Under the pieces are notes generated by a model that saw nothing but the letters and a program-made list of their open reading frames with translations, was not told the DNA's origin and ran no database searches. Of a stretch of 64,000 nucleotides of DNA, positions 1 to 9,012 are shown piece after piece (position 1 is the first letter of the stretch; every line of letters starts with the position of its first letter). Made by a program: the position numbers and the translations under genes. The stretch spans positions 7,886,744-7,950,743 of the forward strand of contig NC_016609.1 of assembly GCF_000246855.1 (NCBI RefSeq), in the 5' to 3' direction. The stretch is from Niastella koreensis GR20-10 (lineage in GTDB: Bacteria; Bacteroidota; Bacteroidia; Chitinophagales; Chitinophagaceae).

Positions 1-1
1 G

Positions 2-463
2 CATAATAAGAACAGTCCTTTCAAAGTGAAATTGAACAACCAGCAGGTTGAAGTATTGGGAACACACTTTAATGTAATGGCTTACAGAGATGAGAGCGCC
101 ATCAAAACAACCCTTTTGGAAGGATCTGTAAAACTCACTGCTCCGGTTGGTTCTATATTGTTACAACCGGGCCAGCAGGGATACATAGCTGAATCCAAAT
201 TCCAAAGTGAGCAGGTAGACGTTACCATTGTAACGGCCTGGAAGGATGGCTTATTCAAATTCAACGGCATCGGGCTGCGCACGTTGATGCGCCAGATAAG
301 CCGTTGGTATGATATAGAGATTGAGTATGAACCCGGCATAAAAGATGATGTGGTGTTTGGCGCTATCAGCCGTACCTCCGACCTCTCCAAACTACTGCAT
401 GTCCTGGAGTTGGGCGGGGTACATTTTAAACTGAATGGCCGCAGGCTGATGGTGCTGCAATAG
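2..463 (+). CDS. FecR-family anti-sigma factor, C-terminal part (5' end outside window)
   Basis: The reading frame is open from base 2, so the gene starts before the window; about 153 C-terminal residues are visible. The stretch with LGTHFNVMAY followed by TTLLEGSVKL is the FecR signature. The last about 70 residues (FKFNGIGLRTLMRQISRWYDIEIEY...) match the DUF4974 domain found at the C-terminus of Bacteroidetes FecR proteins. In this family the protein spans the inner membrane and controls an ECF sigma factor in response to a TonB-dependent transducer. The SusC gene that follows carries the STN domain such a transducer needs, so this FecR probably controls the 0.6-8.7 kb locus. The sigma factor gene would lie to the left of the window. 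Confidence 0.92.
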   Translation, partial: HNKNSPFKVKLNNQQVEVLGTHFNVMAYRDESAIKTTLLEGSVKLTAPVGSILLQPGQQGYIAESKFQSEQVDVTIVTAWKDGLFKFNGIGLRTLMRQISRWYDIEIEYEPGIKDDVVFGAISRTSDLSKLLHVLELGGVHFKLNGRRLMVLQ

Positions 464-529
464 CAATTCTGATGACTAAATTATTAACAACAAAAACAAG
501 GGGGGCTGCATGATAACATGATTACCTGC

Positions 530-565
530 CATAAATAAAAACCGGAAGTGCTCCAACACTCCCGG
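530..565 (-). terminator. Possible minus-strand intrinsic terminator upstream of susC
   Basis: The arms CCGGAAGTG (542-550) and CACTCCCGG (557-565) can form an 8-of-9 bp hairpin. Read on the minus strand it is followed by a U-rich tract (complement of 533-541). No gene points this way here, so it would stop antisense transcription running back into fecR. The U-tract is moderate. Confidence 0.35.
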
Positions 566-631
566 CAATTAGGCAATCAGAAAATAAAGCGTTAACCAAA
601 TTATCTCTCATCACCTAAACTTCGCAAAAGT

Positions 632-3600
632 ATGTATTTAAGCCATGGAATGAAAATGCCCTTTCAACTAAGGTTTGGAAGCGTAAAATTCCTGCTGCTA
701 CTGGCTGGTCTATTGGCGATTGCTGGCTCCTATGCCCAGGAGATCAGTTTTTCCGAAAAGAATGCGCCTTTAAACAAGGTGTTCAATATCATAAAACAGC
801 AAAGCGGCTTTGATTTCTTTTACAAAGGAAATGCCATCAACAATATTAAAGTAACTGCTACGGTAAACAAGGCTTCCATTGACCAGGTACTTAGCCTTAT
901 ATTAAAAGACCAACCGTATACTTATGTGGTGACCGATAAAACAGTGATCATCAGGCAAAAGCAGCCCGAGAATAAACCGGAAAAACAGGTTACTGCGCCT
1001 GCACCAGCCGATAGTACTATTAAAGGAAAGGTGACCGATAAAAAAGGCGACCCTTTACCAGCTGTAACAGTACGGTTAAAAGGTGCGCTAACAGCTACGG
1101 CTACCGCCGCTGATGGTAGCTTTAGTATAGCCGTACCAAACGGAAATGGCGTGCTGGAATTTTCTTATATCGGGTATGTAGCTGAATCTATAGCCATCAA
1201 CCACCAGGCAACGATCAATATACAACTGGCGGCTGAAGATAAATCGATGAGCGAAGTGGTGATCGTTGGTTATGGCGAGGTTGCCAAAAAAGACCTTACC
1301 GGTTCCGTATCGACCATAAAATCGGAAGCGTTTGAAAACGTGCCCATTGTTACCATTGACCAAATGTTACAAGGTAAAGCGCCGGGTTTACAGGTAAGCA
1401 GCATTAGCGGTCAGCCTGGTGATGGTACTACCATTCGCATCAGGGGTGGAAATTCACTTAGCGCCAGTAATGAACCATTGTATGTGGTAGATGGTATTGT
1501 TGCGGGTGATGATTTCAACCCCAACTTATTGAACCCCGAAGATGTAAGCAGCATCGACATCCTGAAAGATGCCTCCTCCACCGCTATTTATGGTGCACGC
1601 GGATCAAACGGCGTAATACTCATTACCACCAAACGTGGAAAGAGCGGCAGGGACCGGATTTCCCTGAACGCCTATACCGGTTTTCAGGAAATTCCCAAGT
1701 ATATAGCCATGATGAATGGCCGCGAATACGCTCAATTAGTAAATGATCAGTTGGTTTCACAAGGGAAACCTATTTTTTACACCAACATCGATACAGTAGC
1801 CAATACCAACTGGCAAAGAGAGATCACACAAAAAGCCAATCAATCGAATTTATCAGCACAGATCTCCGGTGGCGATCAAAAATCAACCTACCTGCTTTCT
1901 GCCAACTACAGCGATCAGGAAGGGATCATCATGAACTCCGGTTATAAAAGGTACCAGTTTCGCAGCAACGTAGCGCGTAACGTAAACAAAATGCTGGAAG
2001 TAAATTCAACGTTGAATGTAGCCAGTTCGCTAACAGAAAATAACCCCGTATCGTTGGGCGGGTTGGATTATTACTCTTCGGCATTAGGCGTGGCGCCCAG
2101 TATGCCTGTGTATAAGCCGGACGGTACCTTTTTTCTGAAAAGAGAATATAGCTCCGGAAACCTTAACCACCCGCTGGCGCAGGCTACTTATATTACCAAT
2201 CCAATAAAAAGAAACAACGTGCTGGGTAATATTACCCTAAACTTCAAACCAGTTGAAGGACTTACCATCAAATCGTCTTTCGGCAGCCAGTTAGATTTTA
2301 TCAAAAACAACCGGTATGAATCAGGGCAGTTACCCGTTGCCAAAGCCAATAATACCGGTGGGGTAGCCAAAATATCGAGCTCACAGGAAATTATGTATTT
2401 GCTGGAGAATACGGTTTCCTACAACAAACAAATGGGCGAACACAATTTTAACGCCCTGGCCGGTATGACCTATCAGAAAGATTATAAAGAATCGGTGAAC
2501 GCCAGCGGATCAAAATATCCTACCGATGGCATGAGCTATAACAACCTGAGTGGGACCGATCAAACTACGTATGCCATTGGATCTGATTATACCGATTATG
2601 CCATCGTATCGTACCTCGGTCGGGTGAACTATGGGTTTAAAAGCAAATACCTGGTTACTGTAACCGGACGTGTAGATGGTTCCTCCCGCTTTGCGGTTAA
2701 TAACAAATACGCTTTCTTCCCCGCAGTTGCCTTTGCCTGGCGGGCTATTGAAGAACCCTGGCTCAAAAACATAACTGCGCTTTCCAATTTGAAATTACGG
2801 GCCAGTTATGGTAAAGTGGGTAACCAGGCCATCCCTTCCTATGGGTCGTTAACAACGTTGAATCAAGCGCGTTACATTCTTGGCGCCAACAACAATACGC
2901 TTGGTTATATCCAGGGCAATTATGGCAATTCTAATTTGAAATGGGAAACTACTTCCCAATACGACCTGGGCATTGAAGTGGGGTTGTTGAAAAACCGGTT
3001 GAATTTTGAGATTGACCTCTATTCAAAACGTACCGACAACCTGCTTAACAACCAGCAGTTGCCCGAGCAAACCGGTTATTCAAGTATGCTGACCAACATC
3101 GGAGCTGTGAGCAATAAAGGAATTGAGTTAATGATAAATTCAGTAAACGTCAAGACCAGGCGTTTTTCCTGGACTTCCTCTTTCAATATTGCCGCCAACA
3201 AAAACAAAGTGGTTGACCTGGGTGGTGTTGATTATATTCTTACCAAGAATATCACTTACGCAGGTAACGTAAGCCGGTTAACGTTGGGTGGCCCTGTAGG
3301 AACATTTTGGGGAGCTACCTATTATGGAACCCGCAAAACCCTCGATCCGGTAAAGGGTGCAGTAGGAGTAAGCTCAACTCCCAAATTGGGCGAAGCCTTA
3401 TACGTTGACCGTAAAGAAGATGGCGTATTAAGCGTGGATGATTATGGCGTGATCGGTAATTCGAACCCCGACTTCTTCGGCGGTTTTTCCAACTCATTTA
3501 CCTATGGCCGCTTCAGTCTTGATTTTTATATGTCGTTCTCCAGTGGCAACCAGATCATGAACATTGCAGATGCCTTTTATAATTCAGGCGATCTGTTGTC

Positions 3601-3952
3601 GAACCAGTATAAGACAATGGTCAATCGTTGGTCGCCAGACAATCCTACATCTGATATCCCCAGGTTTTCACGGGATTACATTCCCAACACCCGCTGGGTA
3701 TACGATGGCTCATACCTGCGTATGAAGTCGTTAACACTGGGCTACAACCTGCCTGGCCGGGTGCTTAAAGCCAAATGGATCCAGAACATTAATGTATATG
3801 TTTCAGCCTCGAACCTGTTTTTGCTCACAAGCTATCCGTATTACGATCCTGAAAGCAACGCCTACGGCAAAGATGCAACCGTACGTGGCTTTGATGCAAC
3901 CAACTATCCTCAAAACCGCGCTTTTGTGGGTGGGGTGAAGTTCGATTTATAA
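632..3952 (+). CDS. SusC/RagA-family TonB-dependent outer membrane transducer
   Basis: The product has 1106 residues. It has a signal peptide (about residues 9-36, ending GSYAQ), then an STN domain (about 37-112), a carboxypeptidase-regulatory-like domain (about 128-205, GKVTDKKGDPLPAVTV), a TonB-box/plug region with VVIVGYGEVAKKDLTGSVS, and a long beta-barrel. This is the standard SusC architecture with the extra N-terminal STN domain that contacts FecR. It imports a glycan or oligosaccharide across the outer membrane together with the SusD lipoprotein, whose gene starts 28 bp later. ATG codons at 632, 650 and 656 are all possible starts; 650 gives a more compact signal peptide. The substrate cannot be read from the sequence, but the neighbouring GH31 enzyme suggests an alpha-linked glycan. 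Confidence 0.95.
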   Translation: MYLSHGMKMPFQLRFGSVKFLLLLAGLLAIAGSYAQEISFSEKNAPLNKVFNIIKQQSGFDFFYKGNAINNIKVTATVNKASIDQVLSLILKDQPYTYVVTDKTVIIRQKQPENKPEKQVTAPAPADSTIKGKVTDKKGDPLPAVTVRLKGALTATATAADGSFSIAVPNGNGVLEFSYIGYVAESIAINHQATINIQLAAEDKSMSEVVIVGYGEVAKKDLTGSVSTIKSEAFENVPIVTIDQMLQGKAPGLQVSSISGQPGDGTTIRIRGGNSLSASNEPLYVVDGIVAGDDFNPNLLNPEDVSSIDILKDASSTAIYGARGSNGVILITTKRGKSGRDRISLNAYTGFQEIPKYIAMMNGREYAQLVNDQLVSQGKPIFYTNIDTVANTNWQREITQKANQSNLSAQISGGDQKSTYLLSANYSDQEGIIMNSGYKRYQFRSNVARNVNKMLEVNSTLNVASSLTENNPVSLGGLDYYSSALGVAPSMPVYKPDGTFFLKREYSSGNLNHPLAQATYITNPIKRNNVLGNITLNFKPVEGLTIKSSFGSQLDFIKNNRYESGQLPVAKANNTGGVAKISSSQEIMYLLENTVSYNKQMGEHNFNALAGMTYQKDYKESVNASGSKYPTDGMSYNNLSGTDQTTYAIGSDYTDYAIVSYLGRVNYGFKSKYLVTVTGRVDGSSRFAVNNKYAFFPAVAFAWRAIEEPWLKNITALSNLKLRASYGKVGNQAIPSYGSLTTLNQARYILGANNNTLGYIQGNYGNSNLKWETTSQYDLGIEVGLLKNRLNFEIDLYSKRTDNLLNNQQLPEQTGYSSMLTNIGAVSNKGIELMINSVNVKTRRFSWTSSFNIAANKNKVVDLGGVDYILTKNITYAGNVSRLTLGGPVGTFWGATYYGTRKTLDPVKGAVGVSSTPKLGEALYVDRKEDGVLSVDDYGVIGNSNPDFFGGFSNSFTYGRFSLDFYMSFSSGNQIMNIADAFYNSGDLLSNQYKTMVNRWSPDNPTSDIPRFSRDYIPNTRWVYDGSYLRMKSLTLGYNLPGRVLKAKWIQNINVYVSASNLFLLTSYPYYDPESNAYGKDATVRGFDATNYPQNRAFVGGVKFDL

Positions 3953-3980
3953 TATTATTAAACTATCAGCCGAAATACTG

Positions 3981-5444
3981 ATGAAAAAGATATGCTATAT
4001 TTTATTCCTGGCCACCGTGTTCACCGCATGTGACAAACAATTGCAGGAGAGCCCGAAGAACAGGATAACGACCGATAATTTTTATTCCAGCGATAACGAA
4101 GCCATCCTTGGCGTGAATGGCGTGTATTCCTGGCTGGGCACTTCCGGAGGTTTTAAAAGCAGCCTGTGGCGCGCCCTTGATGAAGGAACGGATGTAATCC
4201 GCGTTCGCAAAAGACCTACCGATCCCGAACCTAATTATACCATGTCCTCATTCAGTCCGGGATATACGCTGGCCATCTGGACCAATCTATATAAAGGCAT
4301 CAGCAATGCCAACCTGGTAATTGATAAAGTTAGCAAAGCGACGGGTGTTAGCGATGCAATCAAAAACAGGGTAGTAGCCGAATCAAAGTTTTTGAGATCG
4401 CTTTATTATTACTACCTCACCGGCCTGTTTGGAAATGCGGTTTATTACGATGAAACTAATTATAGTTTAGCAGAAACGAGCGTCCTTCCACGCATTGCAG
4501 CTGATGATATCCGCAATAAAATAGTGCAAAGCCTTATAGAAGCGGAGCAATACCTGCCGGCAAAATTTACCGGCGCCGATATAGGCCGGGCCACCAAAGG
4601 CGCCGCACAAACGCTGCTGGTAAAAACATATATGTGGCTTAAACAGTGGGACAATGCACAAAAGAAAGCTCAGGAAATTATAGATTCAAAAACCTATACC
4701 CTGCAGGCCAACTATGCCGATATTTTTACCGAGGCTAATGAAATGATAGGTACAGAAATAATCTTTGAAGTAGATTTTGAACCTGTACTGAATGGCCAGG
4801 ACCACCAGGCCTGGTACGAACCCGAAAAGCAAGTGGGCGTTTCACCTTTCTCTGGCCGTAGCTGGTATGGCACGTATATCCCTTATACCACCTTCCTGAA
4901 TTACATTGAGCCGAACGATAAGCGCAGGGCATCCATTTTAGCTACCAGCTATAATGGCCAGCAATTCAAAGTTGATCCGGTTGAACAGATCGCTACCTGG
5001 TCGGGTCCCAAATTCTGGCGATTAACCCAGGCGGCAGATGCAGACGGTGGCCTGGATATGTATGTATTCCGCTATGCAGATGTATGGTTAATGCTGGCAG
5101 AATCTGCCAATGAAAACAACGACCCCACTACTGCGTTGACTGCTGTAAATGAAATAAGGAAAAGATCTTTCGGTACCACTGGCGTATTTACCGCCAATCT
5201 TACCAAAGATGATATGACCAATTATTTATTTAAGGAACGCGCCATTGAGTTTTATGGCGAAGGTCAGCGCCGCCTCGATCTTATCAGGTGGGGAAAACTG
5301 GCCAGCTCAGTAAAAACAGCTGCCGCTACCGAAGATGCATATGTAGCGGGCAACGTGCAACCCTTTAACGATCTGTATCCCATTGCGGCCGTTGAAATTC
5401 AAAAGAACCCCAATCTGGCGCCGAATAATCCAGGTTATCAATAA
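3981..5444 (+). CDS. SusD/RagB-family surface glycan-binding lipoprotein
   Basis: The product has 487 residues and an N-terminal lipoprotein signal with the lipobox cysteine at residue 17 (FTACDKQ). The SusD-like N-terminal region and the C-terminal RagB/SusD block (LFKERAIEFYGEGQRRLDLIRWGKL region) are both recognisable. In the family it is the lid-like surface lipoprotein that hands ligand to the SusC channel. The gene follows susC by 28 bp on the same strand, so the pair is almost certainly co-transcribed. Its length is normal for the family. Confidence 0.94.
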   Translation: MKKICYILFLATVFTACDKQLQESPKNRITTDNFYSSDNEAILGVNGVYSWLGTSGGFKSSLWRALDEGTDVIRVRKRPTDPEPNYTMSSFSPGYTLAIWTNLYKGISNANLVIDKVSKATGVSDAIKNRVVAESKFLRSLYYYYLTGLFGNAVYYDETNYSLAETSVLPRIAADDIRNKIVQSLIEAEQYLPAKFTGADIGRATKGAAQTLLVKTYMWLKQWDNAQKKAQEIIDSKTYTLQANYADIFTEANEMIGTEIIFEVDFEPVLNGQDHQAWYEPEKQVGVSPFSGRSWYGTYIPYTTFLNYIEPNDKRRASILATSYNGQQFKVDPVEQIATWSGPKFWRLTQAADADGGLDMYVFRYADVWLMLAESANENNDPTTALTAVNEIRKRSFGTTGVFTANLTKDDMTNYLFKERAIEFYGEGQRRLDLIRWGKLASSVKTAAATEDAYVAGNVQPFNDLYPIAAVEIQKNPNLAPNNPGYQ

Positions 5445-5469
5445 GAAAATATTACAACTGGACCCACCA

Positions 5470-5513
5470 CCTCTCCGCCGGCTGGCGGAGAGGCAAGGAG
5501 GGGGGCTTTTTCA
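5470..5513. repeat. Perfect hairpin repeat between susD and the GH31 gene
   Basis: CCTCTCCGCC (5470-5479) and GGCGGAGAGG (5484-5493) form a perfect 10-bp stem with a 4-base loop. A G-rich run and a T5 tract (5507-5511) follow. In composition it resembles the C-rich/GGAG repeat copies at 41728-41762 and 47310-47343, read on the other strand. It lies inside the operon, 26 bp after the susD stop, and could act as a partial terminator or protect the susCD part of the mRNA. That role is inference. Confidence 0.6.
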
Positions 5514-5544
5514 ATTCTATTTATTACTTAAAAAATCTTCCGGA

Positions 5545-7149
5545 ATGAAGAGGGTCATCCTATTGTCTCTATTGAACGTATTGCTTGCCCATGTAATCGC
5601 GCAGGACAGCCTGCGGTTAGTTTTACTGAACAACGAACAGTGGTGGGGCGGTTCTTCCAACTACGGGCATTTTATGCCGTTTCATGCAAACGAATACGCA
5701 GCCAATTTATATGGCGACAGATCAGTAAATCAAAGCGCACCTTTATTTATTTCAAACGCGGGCCGTTGGGTGTGGAGTGATGAACCGTTTGCGTACCGGT
5801 TTATAAAAGATACATTGATAATAAATAAAGCGCATGGCAGAATCCAAAGCGGACAGGCCGGTAGCACTCTTGCAACTGCTTATTCATTTGTTTCAAAAAC
5901 TTTCTTTCCAACCTCGGGCAAGTGGATCGATTCATTGTTGATAAAGTCGCCACAATATAACCTGTGGATTGAACTGGGTTATCACCCCAATCAACGGGCG
6001 GTATTGAACTATGCAAATGAGGTACTTAAAAATAATTATCCACCCGGCGTGTTGATGATAGATGATAACTGGACAGATTATTATGGTCAGTTTGATTTTA
6101 ACCGCGACAGGTTTCCCGATGCGGCAGCGCTCATTGACAGTTTGCATAGGAAAGGGTTTAAAGTAATGGTGTGGATAAGTCCGTTCATAAGTCCCGATAG
6201 CGAAACATTCAGGGAGTTGATGCAAAAAAGATTATTGCTGCTCGATAATGGCGGCGACGCTGCTATGGCATGGAACGATAAAAAAGCAAAGCCGTTGATC
6301 ACGTATTGGTGGAATGGGTTCAGCGCCACGCTCGACCTTAGCAATCCTGCTGCCCAGCAATGGTTAAAAGATAAATTACATTGGTTACAAAAAACGTATG
6401 GTATTGATGGCTTTAAGTTTGATGCCGGTGAGCCGCATTATTACGATTATCCACAATTGCTGTCATTCAAAAAAAGCAGTGCGAACGATCATTGTATGTA
6501 TTGGGCGCAGATAGGGCTTGATTTCCCCTTTAACGAATACCGTGCTATGTGGAAAATGGGTGGACAGCCATTAGGTGAAAGATTGAATGACAAAGCGCAT
6601 ACCTGGACCGACCTGCAAACTTTAATTCCCAATACCATTGCGCAACAGTTGATGGGGTACACTTTTACCTGTCCTGATATAATTGGCGGCGGCTTGTTAT
6701 CCTCTTTTGCACCCGGCAAAAAGATAGATCAGCAATTAATAGTTCGCTCCGCACAATGCCATGCCTTAATGCCTATGATGCAGTTTTCGGCAGGGCCCTG
6801 GCGCGTACTGGATTCAGTAAATGAACGGGCTGTGCATAAAGCGGTTGAATTACGGCAGCAACATGTGAGTTACATAATGGAAGTACTGCGGCAGTCAGCA
6901 GCCACCGGTGAGCCGGCCTTGCGCCCGCTGGAATACAATTATCCTAATCAGGGTTATGCTGCTGTGCAGGACCAGTTCCTGTTGGGAAACAGGTTTATGG
7001 TAGCTCCGGTGGTCACCAGTAGTAACACGCGCACTGTTTTGGTGCCCAAAGGCAAATGGCGCTTTAGAGGAAACATAATAAAGGGTCCATTAAAACAAAC
7101 TATCGATGTAGCGCCGGACGAGTTGCCTGTATATGAAAAAGTTGATTAA
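5545..7149 (+). CDS. Secreted GH31-family glycoside hydrolase (alpha-glycosidase)
   Basis: The product has 534 residues from the ATG at 5545, which opens a clear signal peptide (MKRVILLSLLNVLLAHVIA). The frame is open further upstream, but that stretch crosses a hairpin repeat and has no signal sequence. The TIM-barrel motifs fit GH31: GVLMIDDNW, then DGFKFDAGEP with the expected nucleophile at about Asp293, and CPDIIGGG with the likely acid/base at about Asp378. The pattern resembles the compact MYORG/alpha-galactosidase-like branch of GH31 more than large alpha-glucosidases, so the sugar (glucose, galactose or another) is uncertain. As the third gene of the SusCD locus it probably trims the glycan in the periplasm or at the surface. 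Confidence 0.85.
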   Translation: MKRVILLSLLNVLLAHVIAQDSLRLVLLNNEQWWGGSSNYGHFMPFHANEYAANLYGDRSVNQSAPLFISNAGRWVWSDEPFAYRFIKDTLIINKAHGRIQSGQAGSTLATAYSFVSKTFFPTSGKWIDSLLIKSPQYNLWIELGYHPNQRAVLNYANEVLKNNYPPGVLMIDDNWTDYYGQFDFNRDRFPDAAALIDSLHRKGFKVMVWISPFISPDSETFRELMQKRLLLLDNGGDAAMAWNDKKAKPLITYWWNGFSATLDLSNPAAQQWLKDKLHWLQKTYGIDGFKFDAGEPHYYDYPQLLSFKKSSANDHCMYWAQIGLDFPFNEYRAMWKMGGQPLGERLNDKAHTWTDLQTLIPNTIAQQLMGYTFTCPDIIGGGLLSSFAPGKKIDQQLIVRSAQCHALMPMMQFSAGPWRVLDSVNERAVHKAVELRQQHVSYIMEVLRQSAATGEPALRPLEYNYPNQGYAAVQDQFLLGNRFMVAPVVTSSNTRTVLVPKGKWRFRGNIIKGPLKQTIDVAPDELPVYEKVD

Positions 7150-7176
7150 TCAAATTACATAAACCAAACACTTACT

Positions 7177-8682
7177 ATGAAAAGAATTAACAAACTGGGC
7201 ATTGCAGCATTTTTATGCTGCGGCCTTTCCTGTACTACCAAATCATTAACTGAAAATGAAACAGACACCGGAAAAACTGTCAAAACAGAAGCCCTGGCTG
7301 CCGGTGATTTTACCATTGTGGTAATGCCCGATACGCAGAATTATATGTCGGGTTATTTTGGCGCCACCTATGCCATGTTCACCGCACAAATTGATTGGAT
7401 CAAAGCCAATAAAACGGCTATGAATATTGCTTATGTAGTTGGGGTGGGAGATATTGTTGAGCATGGCGATGAGTCCGCTTACGCCAGCGAATGGACGGAG
7501 GCAGCTACCAATGGCTATTACCGCCTGGAGCCGGATGGCATTCCATATGGATTGGCGGTTGGTAACCATGATCAAACGCCGGTGAATACTTCCATTCTTA
7601 CCGCCACCACTACAAAATATAACCAGTATTTTGGCAGGAACCACTTTGCTGCGAAACCATATTATGGCGGCAACCTGGCTGGATCAGGAAGTAATAACAA
7701 CAACAGCCATTATGATCTGTTCTCGGCAGGCGGAGTGGATTTCATTGTTATTTACCTGGAGTACGATCATTTGAATGAACAAAGCACTTTATTAAACGAC
7801 TGGGCGTATAACCTGTGCACAACGAATGCATCGCGAAAAGCAATTATTGTAACTCATTATGCAGCACAGGCGCCAACCGGGGCCTGGGGCAGACAGGGTT
7901 ATCGCATCTGGAACCGGCTGAAAGGCTGTGACAATGTATTTATGATATTGGGTGGTCACGTTACCGGCGATGCTTCCTTACCCGATCTGCAAAAAGGAGA
8001 AGCGTATCGCGAGGACACCTACAACGGCCACACCATTCGTACGTATGTGAGCGATTACCAGGGCCGTGCTACCACCGGTGGCGCAGGTAAAATACGCCTC
8101 ATGAAATTTTCGGTAACCAATGACGATGTAACGGTAAAAACTTTTTCACCCTGGAATAACACCGGCTATGAAACCGATGTGAGCAGCCAGTTTACCAAGC
8201 CATTGTTTGGACCCGCGCCAACAGCCCAGGTGCCTGATGGAAAATATAAAGTGGTGGCCCGCCACAGCGGCAAGGTGCTCACCGTATATAATGCATCAAC
8301 AGCTGCCGGTGCGGATATTGTACAATGGGATTATACTTCCGGTACAGGCAATTTGCCGAACGATGAATGGAACCTTACACAAACCGGAACATCCGGGTAT
8401 TACAAGTTTATAAATGTGCACAGTGGCCTGGGCATGAATGTGCAGGGTGTTTCCACGGCAGTAGGGGGATTGGTAAAACAATATAATTATGGTGCCGACA
8501 GCATCTATAATGATGAGTTTGCGCTTATTCCTGTAGGTGGTGGTTACTATAAGATCATTGCCCGCCACAGCGGACTTTGTATGAATGTGGCCGGCGCCAG
8601 TCAGAGTAACGGTGCATTGATAAAGCAATGGGATTATGTTGGCGATTTGCATACCCAATTTCAGTTGGTGCCATTACCGTAA
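7177..8682 (+). CDS. Lipoprotein metallophosphoesterase with C-terminal ricin-type lectin domain
   Basis: The product has 501 residues. The N-terminus has a lipoprotein signal with Cys19 (or Cys15) as the likely lipidated residue. Residues about 45-330 carry calcineurin-like phosphoesterase metal-binding motifs: VVMPDTQNY, GVGDIVEHGD, AVGNHDQ, VTHYA and LGGHVTGD. Residues about 350-500 form a ricin B-like beta-trefoil with three repeats of the type ARHSGKVLTV...IVQWDY, HSGLGMNVQG...VKQYNY and ARHSGLCMNVAG...IKQWDY. It follows the GH31 gene by 27 bp and is probably the last gene of the operon. The lectin tail suggests it acts on a phosphorylated glycan or is tethered to one. The substrate is unknown. 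Confidence 0.88.
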   Translation: MKRINKLGIAAFLCCGLSCTTKSLTENETDTGKTVKTEALAAGDFTIVVMPDTQNYMSGYFGATYAMFTAQIDWIKANKTAMNIAYVVGVGDIVEHGDESAYASEWTEAATNGYYRLEPDGIPYGLAVGNHDQTPVNTSILTATTTKYNQYFGRNHFAAKPYYGGNLAGSGSNNNNSHYDLFSAGGVDFIVIYLEYDHLNEQSTLLNDWAYNLCTTNASRKAIIVTHYAAQAPTGAWGRQGYRIWNRLKGCDNVFMILGGHVTGDASLPDLQKGEAYREDTYNGHTIRTYVSDYQGRATTGGAGKIRLMKFSVTNDDVTVKTFSPWNNTGYETDVSSQFTKPLFGPAPTAQVPDGKYKVVARHSGKVLTVYNASTAAGADIVQWDYTSGTGNLPNDEWNLTQTGTSGYYKFINVHSGLGMNVQGVSTAVGGLVKQYNYGADSIYNDEFALIPVGGGYYKIIARHSGLCMNVAGASQSNGALIKQWDYVGDLHTQFQLVPLP

Positions 8683-8702
8683 GAAATAATTGTTGAGAGT
8701 GT

Positions 8703-8732
8703 TTTGTTATTTGGAAACTTTCTTTAGCTTTG
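8703..8732 (+). promoter_or_regulatory. Bacteroidetes-type promoter before the tRNA cluster
   Basis: TTTG at 8703-8706 and TAGCTTTG at 8725-8732 are separated by 18 bp and match the Bacteroidetes -33 (TTG) and -7 (TAnnTTTG) elements. Transcription would start near 8737-8740. The first downstream element is a predicted small RNA ending in a strong terminator, then the tRNA cluster. Confidence 0.6.
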
Positions 8733-8738
8733 CACTAT

Positions 8739-8893
8739 GATTCGCACTAATTCATATTTACTGTCAGGCTCGCTCAGTTGTTATAGCAACGAGCTGAAAG
8801 GCAGTTATATGTTCGCGAATAAAGTTGATAGATAAAAATACACTTTAATAAACGCACTAAAGCCCTTCAGGTCAAGCACCTGAGGGGCTTTTT
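8739..8893 (+). ncRNA. Candidate small RNA (promoter to terminator, no ORF)
   Basis: The segment runs from the start predicted by the promoter at 8703-8732 to the terminator at 8859-8893. It holds no credible ORF. Short internal hairpins are visible, for example GTTG...CAAC near 8778-8791 nested near CTCG/CGAG. The length (about 155 nt) and layout fit an independent small RNA. It could instead be the leader of the tRNA transcript with the terminator acting as attenuator. No known RNA family is recognised. Confidence 0.35.
8859..8893 (+). terminator. Intrinsic terminator
   Basis: AAGCCCTTCAGGT (8860-8872) pairs with ACCTGAGGGGCTT (8878-8890), with one G-T pair, and is followed by a T-run. The outer seven bases of each arm are identical to the acceptor-stem arms of the tRNA-like gene just downstream (8900-8906 and 8967-8973). 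Confidence 0.8.
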
Positions 8894-8899
8894 GATTTT

Positions 8900-8974
8900 A
8901 GCCCTTTAGCCCAACGGGAGAGGCGTCCCGACTTTAGTCGGGATACGGTGTGAGTTCGAATCTCTCAGGGGCTA
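8900..8974 (+). tRNA. tRNA-like gene with abnormal anticodon arm (possible pseudo-tRNA)
   Basis: A tRNA fold is visible. The acceptor arms are AGCCCTT (8900-8906) and AGGGGCT (8967-8973), with an A discriminator. The D-arm has a 3-bp stem and loop bases AACGGGAGA. The T-arm is GTGAG-TTCGAAT-CTCTC with one mismatch. The anticodon arm is wrong: 8926-8943 is a perfect 18-bp palindrome, TCCCGAC-TTTA-GTCGGGA. A 5-bp stem leaves an 8-base loop, and full pairing leaves only a 4-base loop. With an 8-base loop the anticodon could be read as TTA, complementary to UAA, but this is speculative. It is either a pseudogene or a tRNA whose anticodon arm was overwritten by a palindromic repeat. Confidence 0.5.
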
Positions 8975-9012
8975 CTGCTATGCCTAACGGTAATAGGCAA
9001 TAGTAATAACAA

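Noticed and set aside
8926-8943. UAA suppressor tRNA claim for the tRNA-like gene
   Set aside because: The TTA anticodon reading requires an 8-base loop that competes with a perfect 7-bp stem. Not supportable beyond a note.
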